Assembly (NCBI GenBank): GCA_023379705.1
Contig: JAMCPS010000022.1
Span: 1-63,881 of the forward strand
Direction of reading: 5' to 3'
Length of the DNA: 63,881 nt
DNA from: Campylobacterota bacterium
Lineage (GTDB): Bacteria; Campylobacterota; Campylobacteria; Campylobacterales; Sulfurimonadaceae
A model generated the notes under the pieces. The model did not search any database. It was not told the origin of the DNA and saw nothing but the letters and a program-made list of their open reading frames with translations. The position numbers and the translations under genes are program-made. Shown here piece after piece: positions 1 through 9,116 of this stretch. The number at the start of each line of letters is the position of its first letter. Positions within the stretch are counted from its first letter, which is position 1.

Positions 1-41
1 ATTTGGTATCGTTGTACCATGGTCAATTGGTTGTAGCTCAT
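1..41 (-). CDS. IS30-family transposase, N-terminal fragment (partial)
   Basis: Only 13 complete codons are visible, starting from ATG at 41: MSYNQLTMVQRYQ. Family knowledge: IS30 transposases often begin with a very similar MSY..LT..ERYQI helix, the start of the N-terminal DNA-binding region. An AAAGGGA ribosome binding site lies just upstream. The rest of the gene, including the DDE catalytic core, is outside the window, so whether it is intact cannot be judged. Confidence 0.6.
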   Translation of the reverse strand, partial: MSYNQLTMVQRYQ

Positions 42-87
42 ATATGTCCCTTTATCTCTGGTCCGATAAAATCGACTCTTAGCTACA
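1..87 (-). mobile_element. End of an IS30-family insertion sequence (cut by window edge)
   Basis: The left edge holds the beginning of an IS30-type transposase gene reading out of the window. The bases before its start codon up to about 82-87 (GCTACA on the + strand, TGTAGC reading toward the gene) could be the terminal inverted repeat. The other end lies outside the window, so the element boundary is a guess. It sits about 65 bases past the stop of smpB. Confidence 0.5.
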
Positions 88-151
88 CCCTTTTGATCTC
101 CTGTTGCACTTTAAACTTGAATTGGCGAGCTATTTCGCACGCATCTTGGTG

Positions 152-604
152 CTATTCTCCTTTAATGGCTCGTTCCATGTCACGCTTTATGTCTTTTTCT
201 TTGAGGTCACTACGCTTGTCGTAGAGTTTTTTCCCTTTTGCAATGGCCACTTGCAGTTTAGCAAGATTACGGTCGTTAAAATAAATACTGAGTGGAACGA
301 GAGTAAAGCCCTCTTTTTCTACTGCTTTAAACATTTTATCTATTTGTTTTTTGTGAAGTAATAGTTTGCGGCTTCCACGCTCTTCATGACCATAATAGTG
401 ATGGGTAGTATTTAAAATCCCAATATGGACATTGAACAATATCGCTTCACCGCGTACGATTTTGATAAAGCCGTCTTTGAGGTTTACACGTCCTGCACGC
501 AATGCTTTGACTTCACTGCCATGCAAGACAATACCTGCCTCATATTTTTCTTCAATATGAAAATCAAAAAATGCTTTTTTATTGGTAGCGATATTCTCAC
601 CCAT
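152..604 (-). CDS. smpB: SsrA-binding protein SmpB
   Basis: A 150-residue protein of normal SmpB length. SmpB binds tmRNA and brings it to stalled ribosomes for trans-translation. The N-terminal beta-barrel motifs are clear: [16 protein letters not shown], then [17 protein letters not shown], then the LLLHKKQID segment. The basic C-terminal tail ([20 protein letters not shown]) is the part that enters the ribosomal mRNA channel in known SmpB. It is the last gene of the uvrD-truB-csrA-ispE-smpB run and overlaps ispE by 8 bases. I did not find the tmRNA gene in this window. Confidence 0.97.
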   Translation of the reverse strand: MGENIATNKKAFFDFHIEEKYEAGIVLHGSEVKALRAGRVNLKDGFIKIVRGEAILFNVHIGILNTTHHYYGHEERGSRKLLLHKKQIDKMFKAVEKEGFTLVPLSIYFNDRNLAKLQVAIAKGKKLYDKRSDLKEKDIKRDMERAIKGE

Positions 605-1373
605 TGATATGTCCTTTTAATCTGAAAAAACTGCTGCCGCTTCCGGAAAAAAACCAGCCCTCTTTTTCACAAAGTTCAGGATAGCTTTTCAATGCAGCAG
701 GATAAAGATCGTTTGCTTCTTTAGGATTGATTGTCGTTAAAATATCAAGAGAAGACATTAACTGCAATTTTGCCGCTTCATCGGAGTTTATAGGCGCGTA
801 GAGATGTTCTCGGTAATAATTATAGACTGCTGGAGTACTGATTTGTATCTGAGGGGTTATGATCTCAAATTCAAGCGGTTTTTCATTGTATTGTTCTACA
901 ATTTCGCCGATACCGCTGACATTGGCACTCTCATAGCCATAGACGAAAAAGGGGACATCCGCCCCAATATTTTCGCCGACCAAAGCAAGAGCTTCTGTAG
1001 TGAGCCCAAGTTCAAGTTGATCATTACACATATGCAAATAAGTAGCGGCATCTGAGCTGCCTCCACCTAATCCTGCGAAGGAAGGGATCTGCTTATCAAC
1101 ATAGACAGCATGGCCTTCCATCCAATTTGAGAGTTTATCAGAGTTGGTTGCGGCAAGAAGATGCTTATAAGCTTTGTAAATCGTATTTGAACGTACTTCA
1201 CAATCAAAATTCCCTCTGATTTCAAATTCAGGGTTAGACTTTGGTTCAAACCAGAGGGTATCATAAAGTGATGATACCCGCATGAAGCGGGAGGTAATAG
1301 TGTGATAACTATCTCTTTTTCCGGTTATCTTGAGAAAAATGTTAACTTTGGCATAAGCGCGGTATTGCATCAT
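597..1373 (-). CDS. ispE: 4-diphosphocytidyl-2-C-methyl-D-erythritol kinase IspE
   Basis: A 258-residue GHMP kinase that phosphorylates CDP-methylerythritol in the non-mevalonate isoprenoid pathway. The N-terminus ([17 protein letters not shown]) carries the conserved lysine/asparagine substrate site. The glycine-rich ATP loop [15 protein letters not shown] lies near residues 95-110, and the C-terminal GSGSSFF motif is present. It overlaps csrA upstream by 4 bases and smpB downstream by 8, so the three are probably translated from one message. It is slightly shorter than the E. coli enzyme, as is usual in Campylobacterota. Confidence 0.95.
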   Translation of the reverse strand: MMQYRAYAKVNIFLKITGKRDSYHTITSRFMRVSSLYDTLWFEPKSNPEFEIRGNFDCEVRSNTIYKAYKHLLAATNSDKLSNWMEGHAVYVDKQIPSFAGLGGGSSDAATYLHMCNDQLELGLTTEALALVGENIGADVPFFVYGYESANVSGIGEIVEQYNEKPLEFEIITPQIQISTPAVYNYYREHLYAPINSDEAAKLQLMSSLDILTTINPKEANDLYPAALKSYPELCEKEGWFFSGSGSSFFRLKGHING

Positions 1374-1600
1374 AATTTAAATTTTTGAGCAAGTTGGCGC
1401 AGGAGAGAGTCATCTTGCTGTGTTGATGCGGCTTGATTGGAGTCTTTGACTGCATTAATGAGCTCACTGCGCAATACGCGAATATTAGACGGTGCTTCGA
1501 TACCGAGCTTAACACTCCCTTTGTCAATAGAAATGACTTTCAGAGTGATTGAATCTCCTATGAGGATAGACTCATCCAGTTTGCGTGAAAGTATTAGCAT
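1370..1600 (-). CDS. csrA: Carbon storage regulator CsrA
   Basis: A 76-residue RNA-binding regulator. The opening MLILSRKLDESILIGD is diagnostic, and the VKLGIEAP segment with following IRVLRSEL is the core beta sheet and helix of CsrA. In Campylobacterota CsrA represses translation of targets such as flagellin and is antagonised by FliW; fliW is not in this window. The C-terminal tail after the core (about residues 52-76) is longer than in E. coli, as often seen in this phylum. It overlaps truB by 7 bases and ispE by 4. Confidence 0.97.
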   Translation of the reverse strand: MLILSRKLDESILIGDSITLKVISIDKGSVKLGIEAPSNIRVLRSELINAVKDSNQAASTQQDDSLLRQLAQKFKL

Positions 1601-2418
1601 GCATCAACCTTGTTAAGAAGATAGGTTATTCCATCATCGCTGAACTCTAGTATGGAGATGGTTTGGCCATTGTCTATCCAGTAGGTGCCGTTAGCTTGTA
1701 TTTCAAAATCTTCTCGAAAAAGAGGCTGGCCTAGTAGGATGGATTTATGATCGCCATTATAGCAATTTTTAGGGATTCCTAAAGCCGTTTTAATATCAAT
1801 AGGGCATTCGCTATTGTAAAAAAACTGACCTTCGTTGAGGCGCTCTAGGGCACTTAATGCACCGTTACATTCAAGCTTATCGGCGATTAGTTCACCAAAA
1901 GAGCGAATATAGCTTCCCTCAGAGACGGTTGCTTCAAAAGTCACAAAAGGGTGGCAATAATGGACAAGATGAATATCATAAATAGTAGACGTTACACTTT
2001 TTAGCTCTACATCAATCCCGGCGCGTGCAAATTCATAGGCACGTTTTCCATTGAGACGTTTAGCGCTGTATTTAGGAGGCAAATACGTAAGTTCCCCTTT
2101 TAGTGAGAGGATAACTTTTCGAACAGCATCCTCAGGGAAAGGGGAAAGTGTATCGATCTGTTCGATTTGCTCAATGTCCAGGGTAGGTGAATACGCACCC
2201 AGCCAAAGTGTTGCACGGTAGCGTTTTGGGGCTTTGTTTAAAAATCGAAATAGTCGCCCGTAATTTCCAAAGGCGACGATCAAAACCCCTTTGGCAAAAG
2301 GGTCAAGAGTCCCTGAATAACCCGCTTTTTTTTGGCCATAGCGGCGTTTAATACGTCCTAGAAGTTGATTGGAACTAATGCCGGTCGGTTTGTAGGCCAC
2401 AAAAAGTTTAGAGGACAT
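1594..2418 (-). CDS. truB: tRNA pseudouridine(55) synthase TruB
   Basis: A 274-residue enzyme that makes pseudouridine 55 in the T loop of tRNAs. The N-terminal AYKPTGISSNQLL and the catalytic block GYSGTLDPFAKGVLIVAFG (nucleophilic Asp39) match the TruB family, as do the KRLNGKRAYEFARAG and SEGSYIRSFGELI motifs. It begins 3 bases after the stop of the helicase gene and its end overlaps csrA, which fits one operon with the translation-related genes downstream. Confidence 0.95.
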   Translation of the reverse strand: MSSKLFVAYKPTGISSNQLLGRIKRRYGQKKAGYSGTLDPFAKGVLIVAFGNYGRLFRFLNKAPKRYRATLWLGAYSPTLDIEQIEQIDTLSPFPEDAVRKVILSLKGELTYLPPKYSAKRLNGKRAYEFARAGIDVELKSVTSTIYDIHLVHYCHPFVTFEATVSEGSYIRSFGELIADKLECNGALSALERLNEGQFFYNSECPIDIKTALGIPKNCYNGDHKSILLGQPLFREDFEIQANGTYWIDNGQTISILEFSDDGITYLLNKVDAC

Positions 2419-2421
2419 GAG

Positions 2422-4470
2422 TTAAAGCTTTTCCACAAAAGAGGCAAGAATGTCACGTTTATTGCCGCCAAAGTTAATGAGAAGTTTAAATTCTCGACCC
2501 GATTTGCTGACACCTTCGACTCTTCCTGCACCAAATATTTTGTGACGGACCAAATCCCCTTTTTTAAAGGAGGTGTTTTTTTCTAAAATCAATGATCCTT
2601 CACACAGTCCGGCTTCATTAATAAAGCGGCTTTTGTGCAAGTCGGTACGCCGACCTTTGTAAAAACGGCTGTTTACGCTGGATACAGTGAGGTTGGATTT
2701 TGCACGCGTAAAGGCAACATAACCTAAGCGGCGTTCTTCTTCAAGGTCGCTGCCATCACCCACAAGAGGCAAGAATCCTTCCTCCATACCGATCACAAAC
2801 AGGTGCTCAAACTCCAGTCCTTTAGATGCATGGATACTCATGATATAGATGCTCTCCCCCTCAATTTGATCCTGATCGCTTTGCAGGGTTATGTCGTTTA
2901 GAAATTCTGCGAGACCGGCATCAGGATTTTGTTTGACGTAGTCACGGAATAGTCCGTAAAACTCATCTACGTTTGAAACCTTATCACTTTCATCCGGTAA
3001 ACCGCGAAGCGTTTCTTTGATTTTAAAACGATCTTCAAGGGCATCTATAAATTGGTACATTGCTTCTGAAGCAATGGTACGAAGCTCATTGATTTCCATA
3101 ATGAATTTACGTAGCTCTTGCGTACTTTTTTTACGTGCCAAGGCTTCCAATTCGCTGTCGCTAGCCGTTGTAATAAATTCGAACATTGATTTTTCAGCTT
3201 CCATAGCTGTGAGTTCTATTTTTTCGATGCTCGCCTTTCCCAGTCCGCGTTTGGGTTTATTGATAATGCGTTTAAGCGAAAAATTATCATGAACATTGGT
3301 GATAACCCGTAAATAGCTGATGAGGTCTTTGATCTCTGCACGGTCGTAAAAGCGTAGACCGCCTACAAGACGGTAAGCAATTCCACCACGATTGAGCCCT
3401 TCTTCAAGAGATCGGCTTAGTGCATTAATGCGGTAGAGAACGGCGATATCGCTGGCATGAACTCCTTGGTCTAACAACGTTCGTATTGCTTTTGCGATTT
3501 TTTTTGCTTCTTCGCTCTCGTCATGAGAAGTGAGTGTTGCCACATCATTCCCCCCTGTTTTTGTCGCGATGAGCGTTTTACCCAGTCTTGAGCGATTATG
3601 TTCTATTAGCGCATTGGCAACTGTTAAAATTGGCTGTGTAGAGCGGTAATTGTATTCAAGTTTTATGACGGTGGCATCCGCAAAATCTTGATCAAATTCT
3701 AAAATATTACGGACATGTGCCCCTCGCCAGCCATAGATACTTTGATCATCATCACCCACAACACATAAGTTGTTATGAGAAGTACAAAGTTTTTGGAGCA
3801 ATCGCAACTGCAGTTCATTGGTGTCTTGATACTCATCAATCATGATATAGCGGTATTTTTGACTGGTTTGAATACAGAGTTCAGGATTTTCATCCAGAAG
3901 CTTAAAAGTAAGGCAGAGAAGATCATCGAAATCGACAAGGTTATTTTTGAGTAAATAAACTTCATACTCTTCGTATATCTTGGCAATATTTTTGTAGTTC
4001 GTCAATTCTGCTTGGGAATAGGCCTCTTGCGGATCAATCATGGAATTTTTATAGCGGGAAATCTCACTGGCAATCAGGGCTGTTGGCAGTTCGGCATTGA
4101 TTTTTTTGAGAATCTTTTTTTTATCATCGGTATCAATAACCACAAAATTATTGCTTCGCCCCAGTAAATGAATGTGAAATTTTAAAAATAAAAGCCCAAA
4201 TTTATGAAAAGTACACAGTAGGGGAGGAAAAGAGTTTTGGGTTATGAGCCCCATGGCTCTCTCACGCATCTCTTTGGCCGCTTTATTGGTAAAAGTAAGT
4301 GTCAATGTTTGGCTGGCAGGAATGCCAACGGTATCGAGCAAGTAGGCTAATCGAGAGGTAATGGTTTTTGTTTTACCACTTCCTGCACCTGCAAGAATTA
4401 AAAGAGGACCTTCTGTTTGCTCAACGGCTTGACGCTGGGCATCATTGAGACTATCGAAAATTTTATCCAT
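2422..4470 (-). CDS. uvrD: UvrD/PcrA-type superfamily 1 DNA helicase
   Basis: A 682-residue 3'-5' DNA helicase. Walker A is AGAGSGKT (residues 27-34), motif Ia is TLTFTNKAAKEMRER, the Walker B/Q region includes MIDEYQDTN, motif III is GDDDQSIYGWRGA, motif IV/V includes SIHASKGLEFEHLFVIG and motif VI VAFTRAKSNL. The end (KGDLVRHKIFGAGRVEGV) resembles the Tudor-like C-terminal domain of PcrA/UvrD that contacts RNA polymerase. Family role: nucleotide excision repair, displacement of proteins from DNA and replication support. UvrD, PcrA and Rep cannot be separated with certainty here. First gene of the minus-strand run. Confidence 0.93.
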   Translation of the reverse strand: MDKIFDSLNDAQRQAVEQTEGPLLILAGAGSGKTKTITSRLAYLLDTVGIPASQTLTLTFTNKAAKEMRERAMGLITQNSFPPLLCTFHKFGLLFLKFHIHLLGRSNNFVVIDTDDKKKILKKINAELPTALIASEISRYKNSMIDPQEAYSQAELTNYKNIAKIYEEYEVYLLKNNLVDFDDLLCLTFKLLDENPELCIQTSQKYRYIMIDEYQDTNELQLRLLQKLCTSHNNLCVVGDDDQSIYGWRGAHVRNILEFDQDFADATVIKLEYNYRSTQPILTVANALIEHNRSRLGKTLIATKTGGNDVATLTSHDESEEAKKIAKAIRTLLDQGVHASDIAVLYRINALSRSLEEGLNRGGIAYRLVGGLRFYDRAEIKDLISYLRVITNVHDNFSLKRIINKPKRGLGKASIEKIELTAMEAEKSMFEFITTASDSELEALARKKSTQELRKFIMEINELRTIASEAMYQFIDALEDRFKIKETLRGLPDESDKVSNVDEFYGLFRDYVKQNPDAGLAEFLNDITLQSDQDQIEGESIYIMSIHASKGLEFEHLFVIGMEEGFLPLVGDGSDLEEERRLGYVAFTRAKSNLTVSSVNSRFYKGRRTDLHKSRFINEAGLCEGSLILEKNTSFKKGDLVRHKIFGAGRVEGVSKSGREFKLLINFGGNKRDILASFVEKL

Positions 4471-4548
4471 AATATTACTGCGCCTTCATGCATGAATTCT
4501 TTTATTATAGCCCAATCTTTCACAAAGCAATTTAAAACTGTCAATCTC

Positions 4549-4577
4549 TTGTAATCATCATAATAATGGGTTATAAT
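4549..4577 (+). promoter_or_regulatory. Promoter of the LysR regulator gene
   Basis: TTGTAA (4549-4554) and TATAAT (4572-4577) are separated by 17 bases. They lie about 30 bases before the ATG of the regulator, with an AGGAA ribosome binding site in between. This is close to the sigma-70 consensus; inferred from sequence only. Confidence 0.6.
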
Positions 4578-4608
4578 ACGTTTATATACTTTACTTATAG
4601 GAATCATT

Positions 4609-5508
4609 ATGTTAAAAGATTTTGCTAAACTACTGACTTTTTTGACAGTTATCAAAGAAAAAAGTTTTTCAAAAGCCTCAGCTAAGTTGGGAATTTCACA
4701 GCCTGCAGTAACGCAGCAGATTAAATTTCTTGAAGAATATCTCGACACACGTATTGTAGAACGTAAGAAAAATGGGATTAAGCTAACCAAAGAGGGTGAA
4801 GATCTTTATCGAATTGCACTTAAATTGGAAAAAGCGATTCTGACAAGCGAAAAAGATCTTTTGAAAATCATCAATAAAGAGTTTACTTTTGTTGTTGGTG
4901 CGTCTTATGTAATCGGAAACTATGTGCTTCCTAAGTATCTTGCCCAATTAAAAGATAAAATCAATAATGAAGTACACGTTCGTGTGGCTCTCTCAGAAGA
5001 AATTATTGATCAATTAATCGATAAAAAAATTGATATCGCCTTGATCGAGTCACCGGTATTTAAAGATGGTATTATTTACAGAGAATGGGAAGAGGATGAG
5101 TTGGTTATTTTCTCGAACCAACCAATTCCAAAACAGCTTCGAAAAGAAGATTTGTATAAATTTGATTGGATTTGCCGTGACGAAGCTTCTCATACGCGCA
5201 AACTTACTTCAGAAGTCTTTGAAGAAATTGGAGTAGAGTGTTCAAGTTTTAATGTTATTGGTGTTGTCGCCAGTACCACAACGATCAAAGAGACGATTAT
5301 GCATTCACCTAAAAAGGCAGAACGCCCTGTTGTATCGGTTATTTCTCAGCACGTAATTAGTGAAGAAGTTCAAGATGGGCGCCTGTTTGAAGGACGCATT
5401 AAAAACTATAAAATCAAACGTAAATTTTACATTGCCTACAGTAAAGAGCGCAAGCATGATGCCTTCATTGATAATGTGGTTACTTTCTTGCACGGGCTAA
5501 AACTTTAA
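4609..5508 (+). CDS. LysR-family transcriptional regulator
   Basis: A 299-residue regulator. Residues 1-62 form the winged helix-turn-helix of LysR proteins (FLTVIKEKSFSKASAKLG, then ISQPAVTQQIKFLEEYL). The remainder is a periplasmic-binding-protein-like effector domain, starting near the VVGASYVIGNYVLPKYL segment. The effector is unknown. LysR regulators often control a divergent neighbour, and here uvrD lies divergently about 140 bases away, but uvrD is an unlikely target. The start is supported by AGGAA 7 bases upstream and by a good promoter. It ends 5 bases before the stop of the convergent gene at 5514. Confidence 0.9.
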   Translation: MLKDFAKLLTFLTVIKEKSFSKASAKLGISQPAVTQQIKFLEEYLDTRIVERKKNGIKLTKEGEDLYRIALKLEKAILTSEKDLLKIINKEFTFVVGASYVIGNYVLPKYLAQLKDKINNEVHVRVALSEEIIDQLIDKKIDIALIESPVFKDGIIYREWEEDELVIFSNQPIPKQLRKEDLYKFDWICRDEASHTRKLTSEVFEEIGVECSSFNVIGVVASTTTIKETIMHSPKKAERPVVSVISQHVISEEVQDGRLFEGRIKNYKIKRKFYIAYSKERKHDAFIDNVVTFLHGLKL

Positions 5509-5513
5509 CCTTA

Positions 5514-5984
5514 TTATTTTTTTGGGGCTTCTTTGATGAATTTCTGATTTTCAGGATTGGAAAGAAAGGAGCTCATTGAATTTTTAACCCCTTCATTTTT
5601 TTCGATGTTGACACTTAAAGACTTTTCTGGCGGCAGTGCAAGATTCACAAATGCTGGAGTGTCATCAATAATAATTTGGACAATGCTTAGTAATGGAACG
5701 GTGACCATGCTACCAATGTTCTCTTGACCAAATCCTGCTTCAAAATAGAGGATGTTGTTTTCAAGACGTGCACTTTCAAATGTGTATCCCGCTAAAAAGA
5801 AAAGAGTCATAGCCCGAAATTCACTACTGATATTCACAGGCAGGGGTGGATCAAAAGTTAAATGTTCTATTTTGCATAAAATACCAAAGCTTTGATTGTT
5901 TTCAAATAGATGGATGAGCAATTCGCGAGCATGTGTTTCCATCAGCCTAGCAAATGCAGGATTTTTAATAATATCGAAGAGCAT
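5514..5984 (-). CDS. SspB-like small protein (possible ClpX adaptor), otherwise uncharacterised
   Basis: A 156-residue protein without a signal peptide. I do not recognise a named family with certainty. The middle resembles SspB, the ClpX adaptor that delivers ssrA-tagged proteins: an early helix (RLMETHARELLIHLFENN), a strand region ending FDPPLPVNI, then ENNILYFEAGFGQ followed by MVTVPLLSIVQIIIDD. In SspB the matching part is a phenylalanine-rich strand, FGG, then a VSVPL..VL.IYA block. The tail is lysine-rich (NQKFIKEAPKK), which could act as a ClpX-binding end, but it lacks the LRVVK-type motif. It lies 24 bases after the class IV aminotransferase gene, with a TATAAT near that gene's end. 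Confidence 0.5.
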   Translation of the reverse strand: MLFDIIKNPAFARLMETHARELLIHLFENNQSFGILCKIEHLTFDPPLPVNISSEFRAMTLFFLAGYTFESARLENNILYFEAGFGQENIGSMVTVPLLSIVQIIIDDTPAFVNLALPPEKSLSVNIEKNEGVKNSMSSFLSNPENQKFIKEAPKK

Positions 5985-6008
5985 TTTTTTCAGCCTCTTA
6001 TTTGTATT

Positions 6009-6590
6009 TTAGGTAATTATACCATTTTCAATCTCCACAAATCCTACCATAGCATTCATTATGGCAACCTTCTGCGCTTTTGATACATCATTTGGGGTTA
6101 AAACGGAAGGTAATAAAAATCCTTCATCGATAAGTCGTGCTCGTGTGGTACCTTGTAAAAGAGGTACTTGCGGTGTCAGCCATTGACCATCAATAAATAA
6201 GGCGATGTTGGCAATGGTTGTATCTCTTAAAAGCCCCTCTTTGACGATAAGGACATCATTACAGGACTCTCTGCGCTCAAATAGAGCACTCAGATGATCT
6301 CGGTGGGTATATTTCAGGGGATAGTGGATGGTATCGTCCAATACTAAGCGCAGTGAGGTTATTGGCCGAGGAGTATAGGGATGAAACTCTATGCGATAAT
6401 CAGCAGCGTCGTAAATAAATCGGCAGCGATAAAGCTCCTTGGATGGGGGAACGATAAGTTTTTCTAAATCAAAGTGTGTTTTAGAACCAAGGCACTGAAG
6501 GGAAGCAGTAAGGCGTTTTTGATGGTAGGACAGATGCGCAACGACTCCATCCTCGCAACGGATGGTTTCGAACAGAATATTAGGCTTCAA
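6009..6590 (-). CDS. Class IV aminotransferase family protein (PabC-like)
   Basis: A 193-residue PLP-dependent enzyme of the branched-chain aminotransferase / aminodeoxychorismate lyase fold. It opens with [22 protein letters not shown], the usual start of PabC-like proteins. The probable PLP lysine is in PLKYTHRD, and the cofactor/substrate loops [19 protein letters not shown] and [11 protein letters not shown] are present. It is shorter than typical PabC (about 270), as is common for Campylobacterota versions often paired with pabB. The substrate is not proven; 4-aminobenzoate synthesis for folate is the likeliest role. It overlaps cysK by 11 bases. Confidence 0.8.
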   Translation of the reverse strand: MKPNILFETIRCEDGVVAHLSYHQKRLTASLQCLGSKTHFDLEKLIVPPSKELYRCRFIYDAADYRIEFHPYTPRPITSLRLVLDDTIHYPLKYTHRDHLSALFERRESCNDVLIVKEGLLRDTTIANIALFIDGQWLTPQVPLLQGTTRARLIDEGFLLPSVLTPNDVSKAQKVAIMNAMVGFVEIENGIIT

Positions 6591-7515
6591 ACAGCGCGGT
6601 ACTCAAATAGCGTTCCGCAGTATCGCATAAAACAGTCACAATCGTTTTGCCTTGATTTTCAGGACGCTTGGCTACTTGTATGGCTGCATAAACATTTGCA
6701 CCCGCTGAGATGCCTATTAATATGCCTTCTGTTTTAGCAAGTTCTTTGGCGGTAGCAATAGCATCTTCATTGCTTACCGTAATGATTTCATTGTATAAAG
6801 ATACGTTGAGAACTTCAGGGACAAATCCAGCACCTATTCCTTGAATTTTGTGAGGACCGGCTTTTCCTCCTGAAAGTACAGCAGAATCTCTGGGTTCAAC
6901 GGCAATTATTTGAAGATTGGGAATGGATGCTCTTAAAACTTCACCTGTTCCCGTGATGGTGCCACCTGTTCCGACAGCGGCAACAAAAATATCAACGTTT
7001 CCATCGGTATCGCGTAATATTTCTGGCGCTGTGGTTTCTCGGTGAATTTGCGGATTGGCAGGATTGGAAAACTGTTGCAATACGATACTGTTTGAAGTGG
7101 TGGAAGAGAGAGCATTGGCTTCATCAATGGCACCCTTCATTCCTGACGCAGCAGGGGTCAACACAAGATTTGCACCCAAAGCTGACAAAAGATTACGGCG
7201 CTCGATGCTCATGGACTCAGGCATTGTGAGGGTGAGCTTTAGACCCAAAGCGGCGCAAATAGAGGCAAGAGCAATGCCTGTATTCCCGCTGGTAGGTTCG
7301 ATAATCATGGTGTCGTGATTGATCTTACCTTCTGCCATTGCCGACTTGATCATGCTGATACCTATACGGTCTTTGACAGAACTGGTAGGATTCATAAACT
7401 CGCATTTTCCGAGAATTGTAGCACCTGAAGCTAAAGAGGGAGCATTAAGTCGAACGAGTGGAGTATTGCCGATAAGTTCAGTAATGTTAGCTGCGATCTT
7501 CATCATGAAATCCAT
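6580..7515 (-). CDS. cysK: Cysteine synthase (O-acetylserine sulfhydrylase)
   Basis: PLP enzyme that makes L-cysteine from O-acetylserine and sulfide. Clear motifs are [15 protein letters not shown] at the N-terminus, the Schiff-base lysine in [11 protein letters not shown], the phosphate loop [22 protein letters not shown], and IGISAGANV near the C-terminus. CysK and CysM cannot be fully separated by eye, but the full-length pattern favours CysK. In-frame ATGs lie at 7524, 7515, 7506 and 7503. A TATAAT at 7530-7525 sits directly against the first, so if that is the -10 box the message would start near 7518. I therefore chose 7515. No clear ribosome binding site. Confidence 0.93.
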   Translation of the reverse strand: MDFMMKIAANITELIGNTPLVRLNAPSLASGATILGKCEFMNPTSSVKDRIGISMIKSAMAEGKINHDTMIIEPTSGNTGIALASICAALGLKLTLTMPESMSIERRNLLSALGANLVLTPAASGMKGAIDEANALSSTTSNSIVLQQFSNPANPQIHRETTAPEILRDTDGNVDIFVAAVGTGGTITGTGEVLRASIPNLQIIAVEPRDSAVLSGGKAGPHKIQGIGAGFVPEVLNVSLYNEIITVSNEDAIATAKELAKTEGILIGISAGANVYAAIQVAKRPENQGKTIVTVLCDTAERYLSTALFEA

Positions 7516-7610
7516 TTTTGACATATTATAGTGTGTATTTTAAAAAATCCAAAGAAATATGAGCAACTTATTCAAGTATAGGGACTAATTCGTTTTAAAT
7601 ATTAAGTCGG

Positions 7611-7616
7611 TATAAT
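7611..7616 (+). promoter_or_regulatory. -10 box upstream of the biotin carboxylase gene
   Basis: TATAAT in the context CGGTATAATCTCG, 34 bases before the ATG at 7651. An AGAGG ribosome binding site lies in the leader. No clear -35 element is visible, which is usual for sigma-70 promoters of Campylobacterota. Confidence 0.45.
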
Positions 7617-7650
7617 CTCGCAATAAAATTTTACAATTTAGAGGTACCTG

Positions 7651-9108
7651 ATGGAATGCAAAAAGATTAACAAAGTTTTAATTGCAAACCGCGGTGAGAT
7701 TGCATTACGTATTATTCGAGCCTGTAAAGAGCTTGAGATTAAAAGTGTTGTGGTTTTTTCAGAAGCAGACGTTAATGGTGTATGGGTACGTAAGGCGGAT
7801 GAATGCTATCCGATTATGGGTGATCCTATAGCCGCGTATTTGGACTTTGACCGTATTATTAATTTGGCAAAAAAAGCAGATTGTGATGCGATTCATCCAG
7901 GATATGGGTTTCTTTCAGAGAGTGCAGAATTTGCGCAGGCGTGTGCGGATAATGGCATTATTTTCATTGGTCCAAAACCGGAGCACATTGCATTATTTGG
8001 TGACAAGATGGCATCAAAAGTAGCGATGCGTGAAGTGGGTGTTCCGATGTTGCCGGGTACCGATGAACCAATTGACAACATCAATGATGCAGAAAAAATT
8101 GCAAGTGATATTGGATTTCCGATCATCATTAAAGCGGCATTCGGTGGTGGCGGACGTGGTATGCGTATCGTAGAAAAAGCGTCTGATTTTAAAGAGATGT
8201 ACGAATCAGCAACCAATGAAGCAATCCGATTTTTCAATCGCGGGGAAGTGTTTATTGAAAAATACCTCAAAAATCCTCGTCACATCGAGATTCAAATGGT
8301 TGCAGACAAATACGGCAACATTGTACATTTAGGGGATCGTGACTGTTCTATTCAGCGTCGTCACCAAAAAGTAATCGAAATTGCTCCCTCACCGCTTCTT
8401 AATAAAGATGTCCGTCGTGAGCTTTATCGTGTCTCTAAAAAAGCGATGTATCGACTAGGTTACGAGAGCGTTGGAACGATTGAGTATCTAGTGGACCAAG
8501 ATGACAATTTTTACTTCATCGAGATGAATACCCGTATTCAGGTTGAGCATCCGGTAACAGAACTTATCTCAGGTATCGATTTGATTCAGCGTATGATCCA
8601 AATCGCTGAGGGTGACAAGCTCATGTACATGCAAGAAGAGATTCATCTTCGCGGGTATGCGATCGAGTTTCGTATCAATGCAGAAAATCCAAAATTGGGC
8701 TTTGTTCCATCACCGGGTCTTATCACGCGTTATCTTGCACCGGGTGGTCCAGGTGTGCGTATGGACTCTATGGCGTATACAAACTACCTTATTCCCTCAA
8801 ACTATGATTCTATGATCGGTAAATTGATTGTATCTGCTCAAACATGGGAAGATTGTGTTCGCAAAGCTAAGCGTGCATTGGATGAGTTCATTATCGAAGG
8901 TGTTCCGACAAACATCGCATTGCACCGACAGATCGTTCGTGACCAAGACTTTATAGATGGCAAGCTTGATACGGGTTATCTTGATGGAAAACTGCAAACT
9001 TTTAATCTTGATGTGATTCACAACATGGAAGATGAAGAAGAAAAAATGAGACATATCGAGCAAGTGATCGCTGCGATTAACGCAAAGAACTTAACGGTTC
9101 GCCACTAA
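7651..9108 (+). CDS. Biotin carboxylase subunit (AccC / PycA / CfiB type)
   Basis: A 485-residue ATP-grasp enzyme that carboxylates biotin on a carrier protein. Landmarks are KVLIANRGEIALRIIRACKE, CDAIHPGYGFLSESAEFA, the ATP loop FGGGGRGMRIV, the bicarbonate/biotin region GDRDCSIQRRHQKVIE, and EMNTRIQVEHPVTE. It has about 35 residues beyond the usual AccC end, with a charged tail. From memory the N-terminal half looks closer to the A subunit of two-part pyruvate or 2-oxoglutarate carboxylases than to the AccC of Campylobacter. No biotin carrier or carboxyltransferase gene is adjacent, so the acceptor is undecided. Confidence 0.85.
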   Translation: MECKKINKVLIANRGEIALRIIRACKELEIKSVVVFSEADVNGVWVRKADECYPIMGDPIAAYLDFDRIINLAKKADCDAIHPGYGFLSESAEFAQACADNGIIFIGPKPEHIALFGDKMASKVAMREVGVPMLPGTDEPIDNINDAEKIASDIGFPIIIKAAFGGGGRGMRIVEKASDFKEMYESATNEAIRFFNRGEVFIEKYLKNPRHIEIQMVADKYGNIVHLGDRDCSIQRRHQKVIEIAPSPLLNKDVRRELYRVSKKAMYRLGYESVGTIEYLVDQDDNFYFIEMNTRIQVEHPVTELISGIDLIQRMIQIAEGDKLMYMQEEIHLRGYAIEFRINAENPKLGFVPSPGLITRYLAPGGPGVRMDSMAYTNYLIPSNYDSMIGKLIVSAQTWEDCVRKAKRALDEFIIEGVPTNIALHRQIVRDQDFIDGKLDTGYLDGKLQTFNLDVIHNMEDEEEKMRHIEQVIAAINAKNLTVRH

Positions 9109-9116
9109 TTTCCAAC

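Noticed and set aside
88-151. A stop-free stretch after smpB in the same frame (HQDACEIARQFKFKVQQEI)
   Set aside because: It follows the smpB stop in frame and has no start codon, so it can only be coding if smpB is read through. No support for that.
1-604. A tmRNA (ssrA) gene beside smpB
   Set aside because: No tRNA-like acceptor ends or tag-peptide frame were recognised in the short flanks of smpB.
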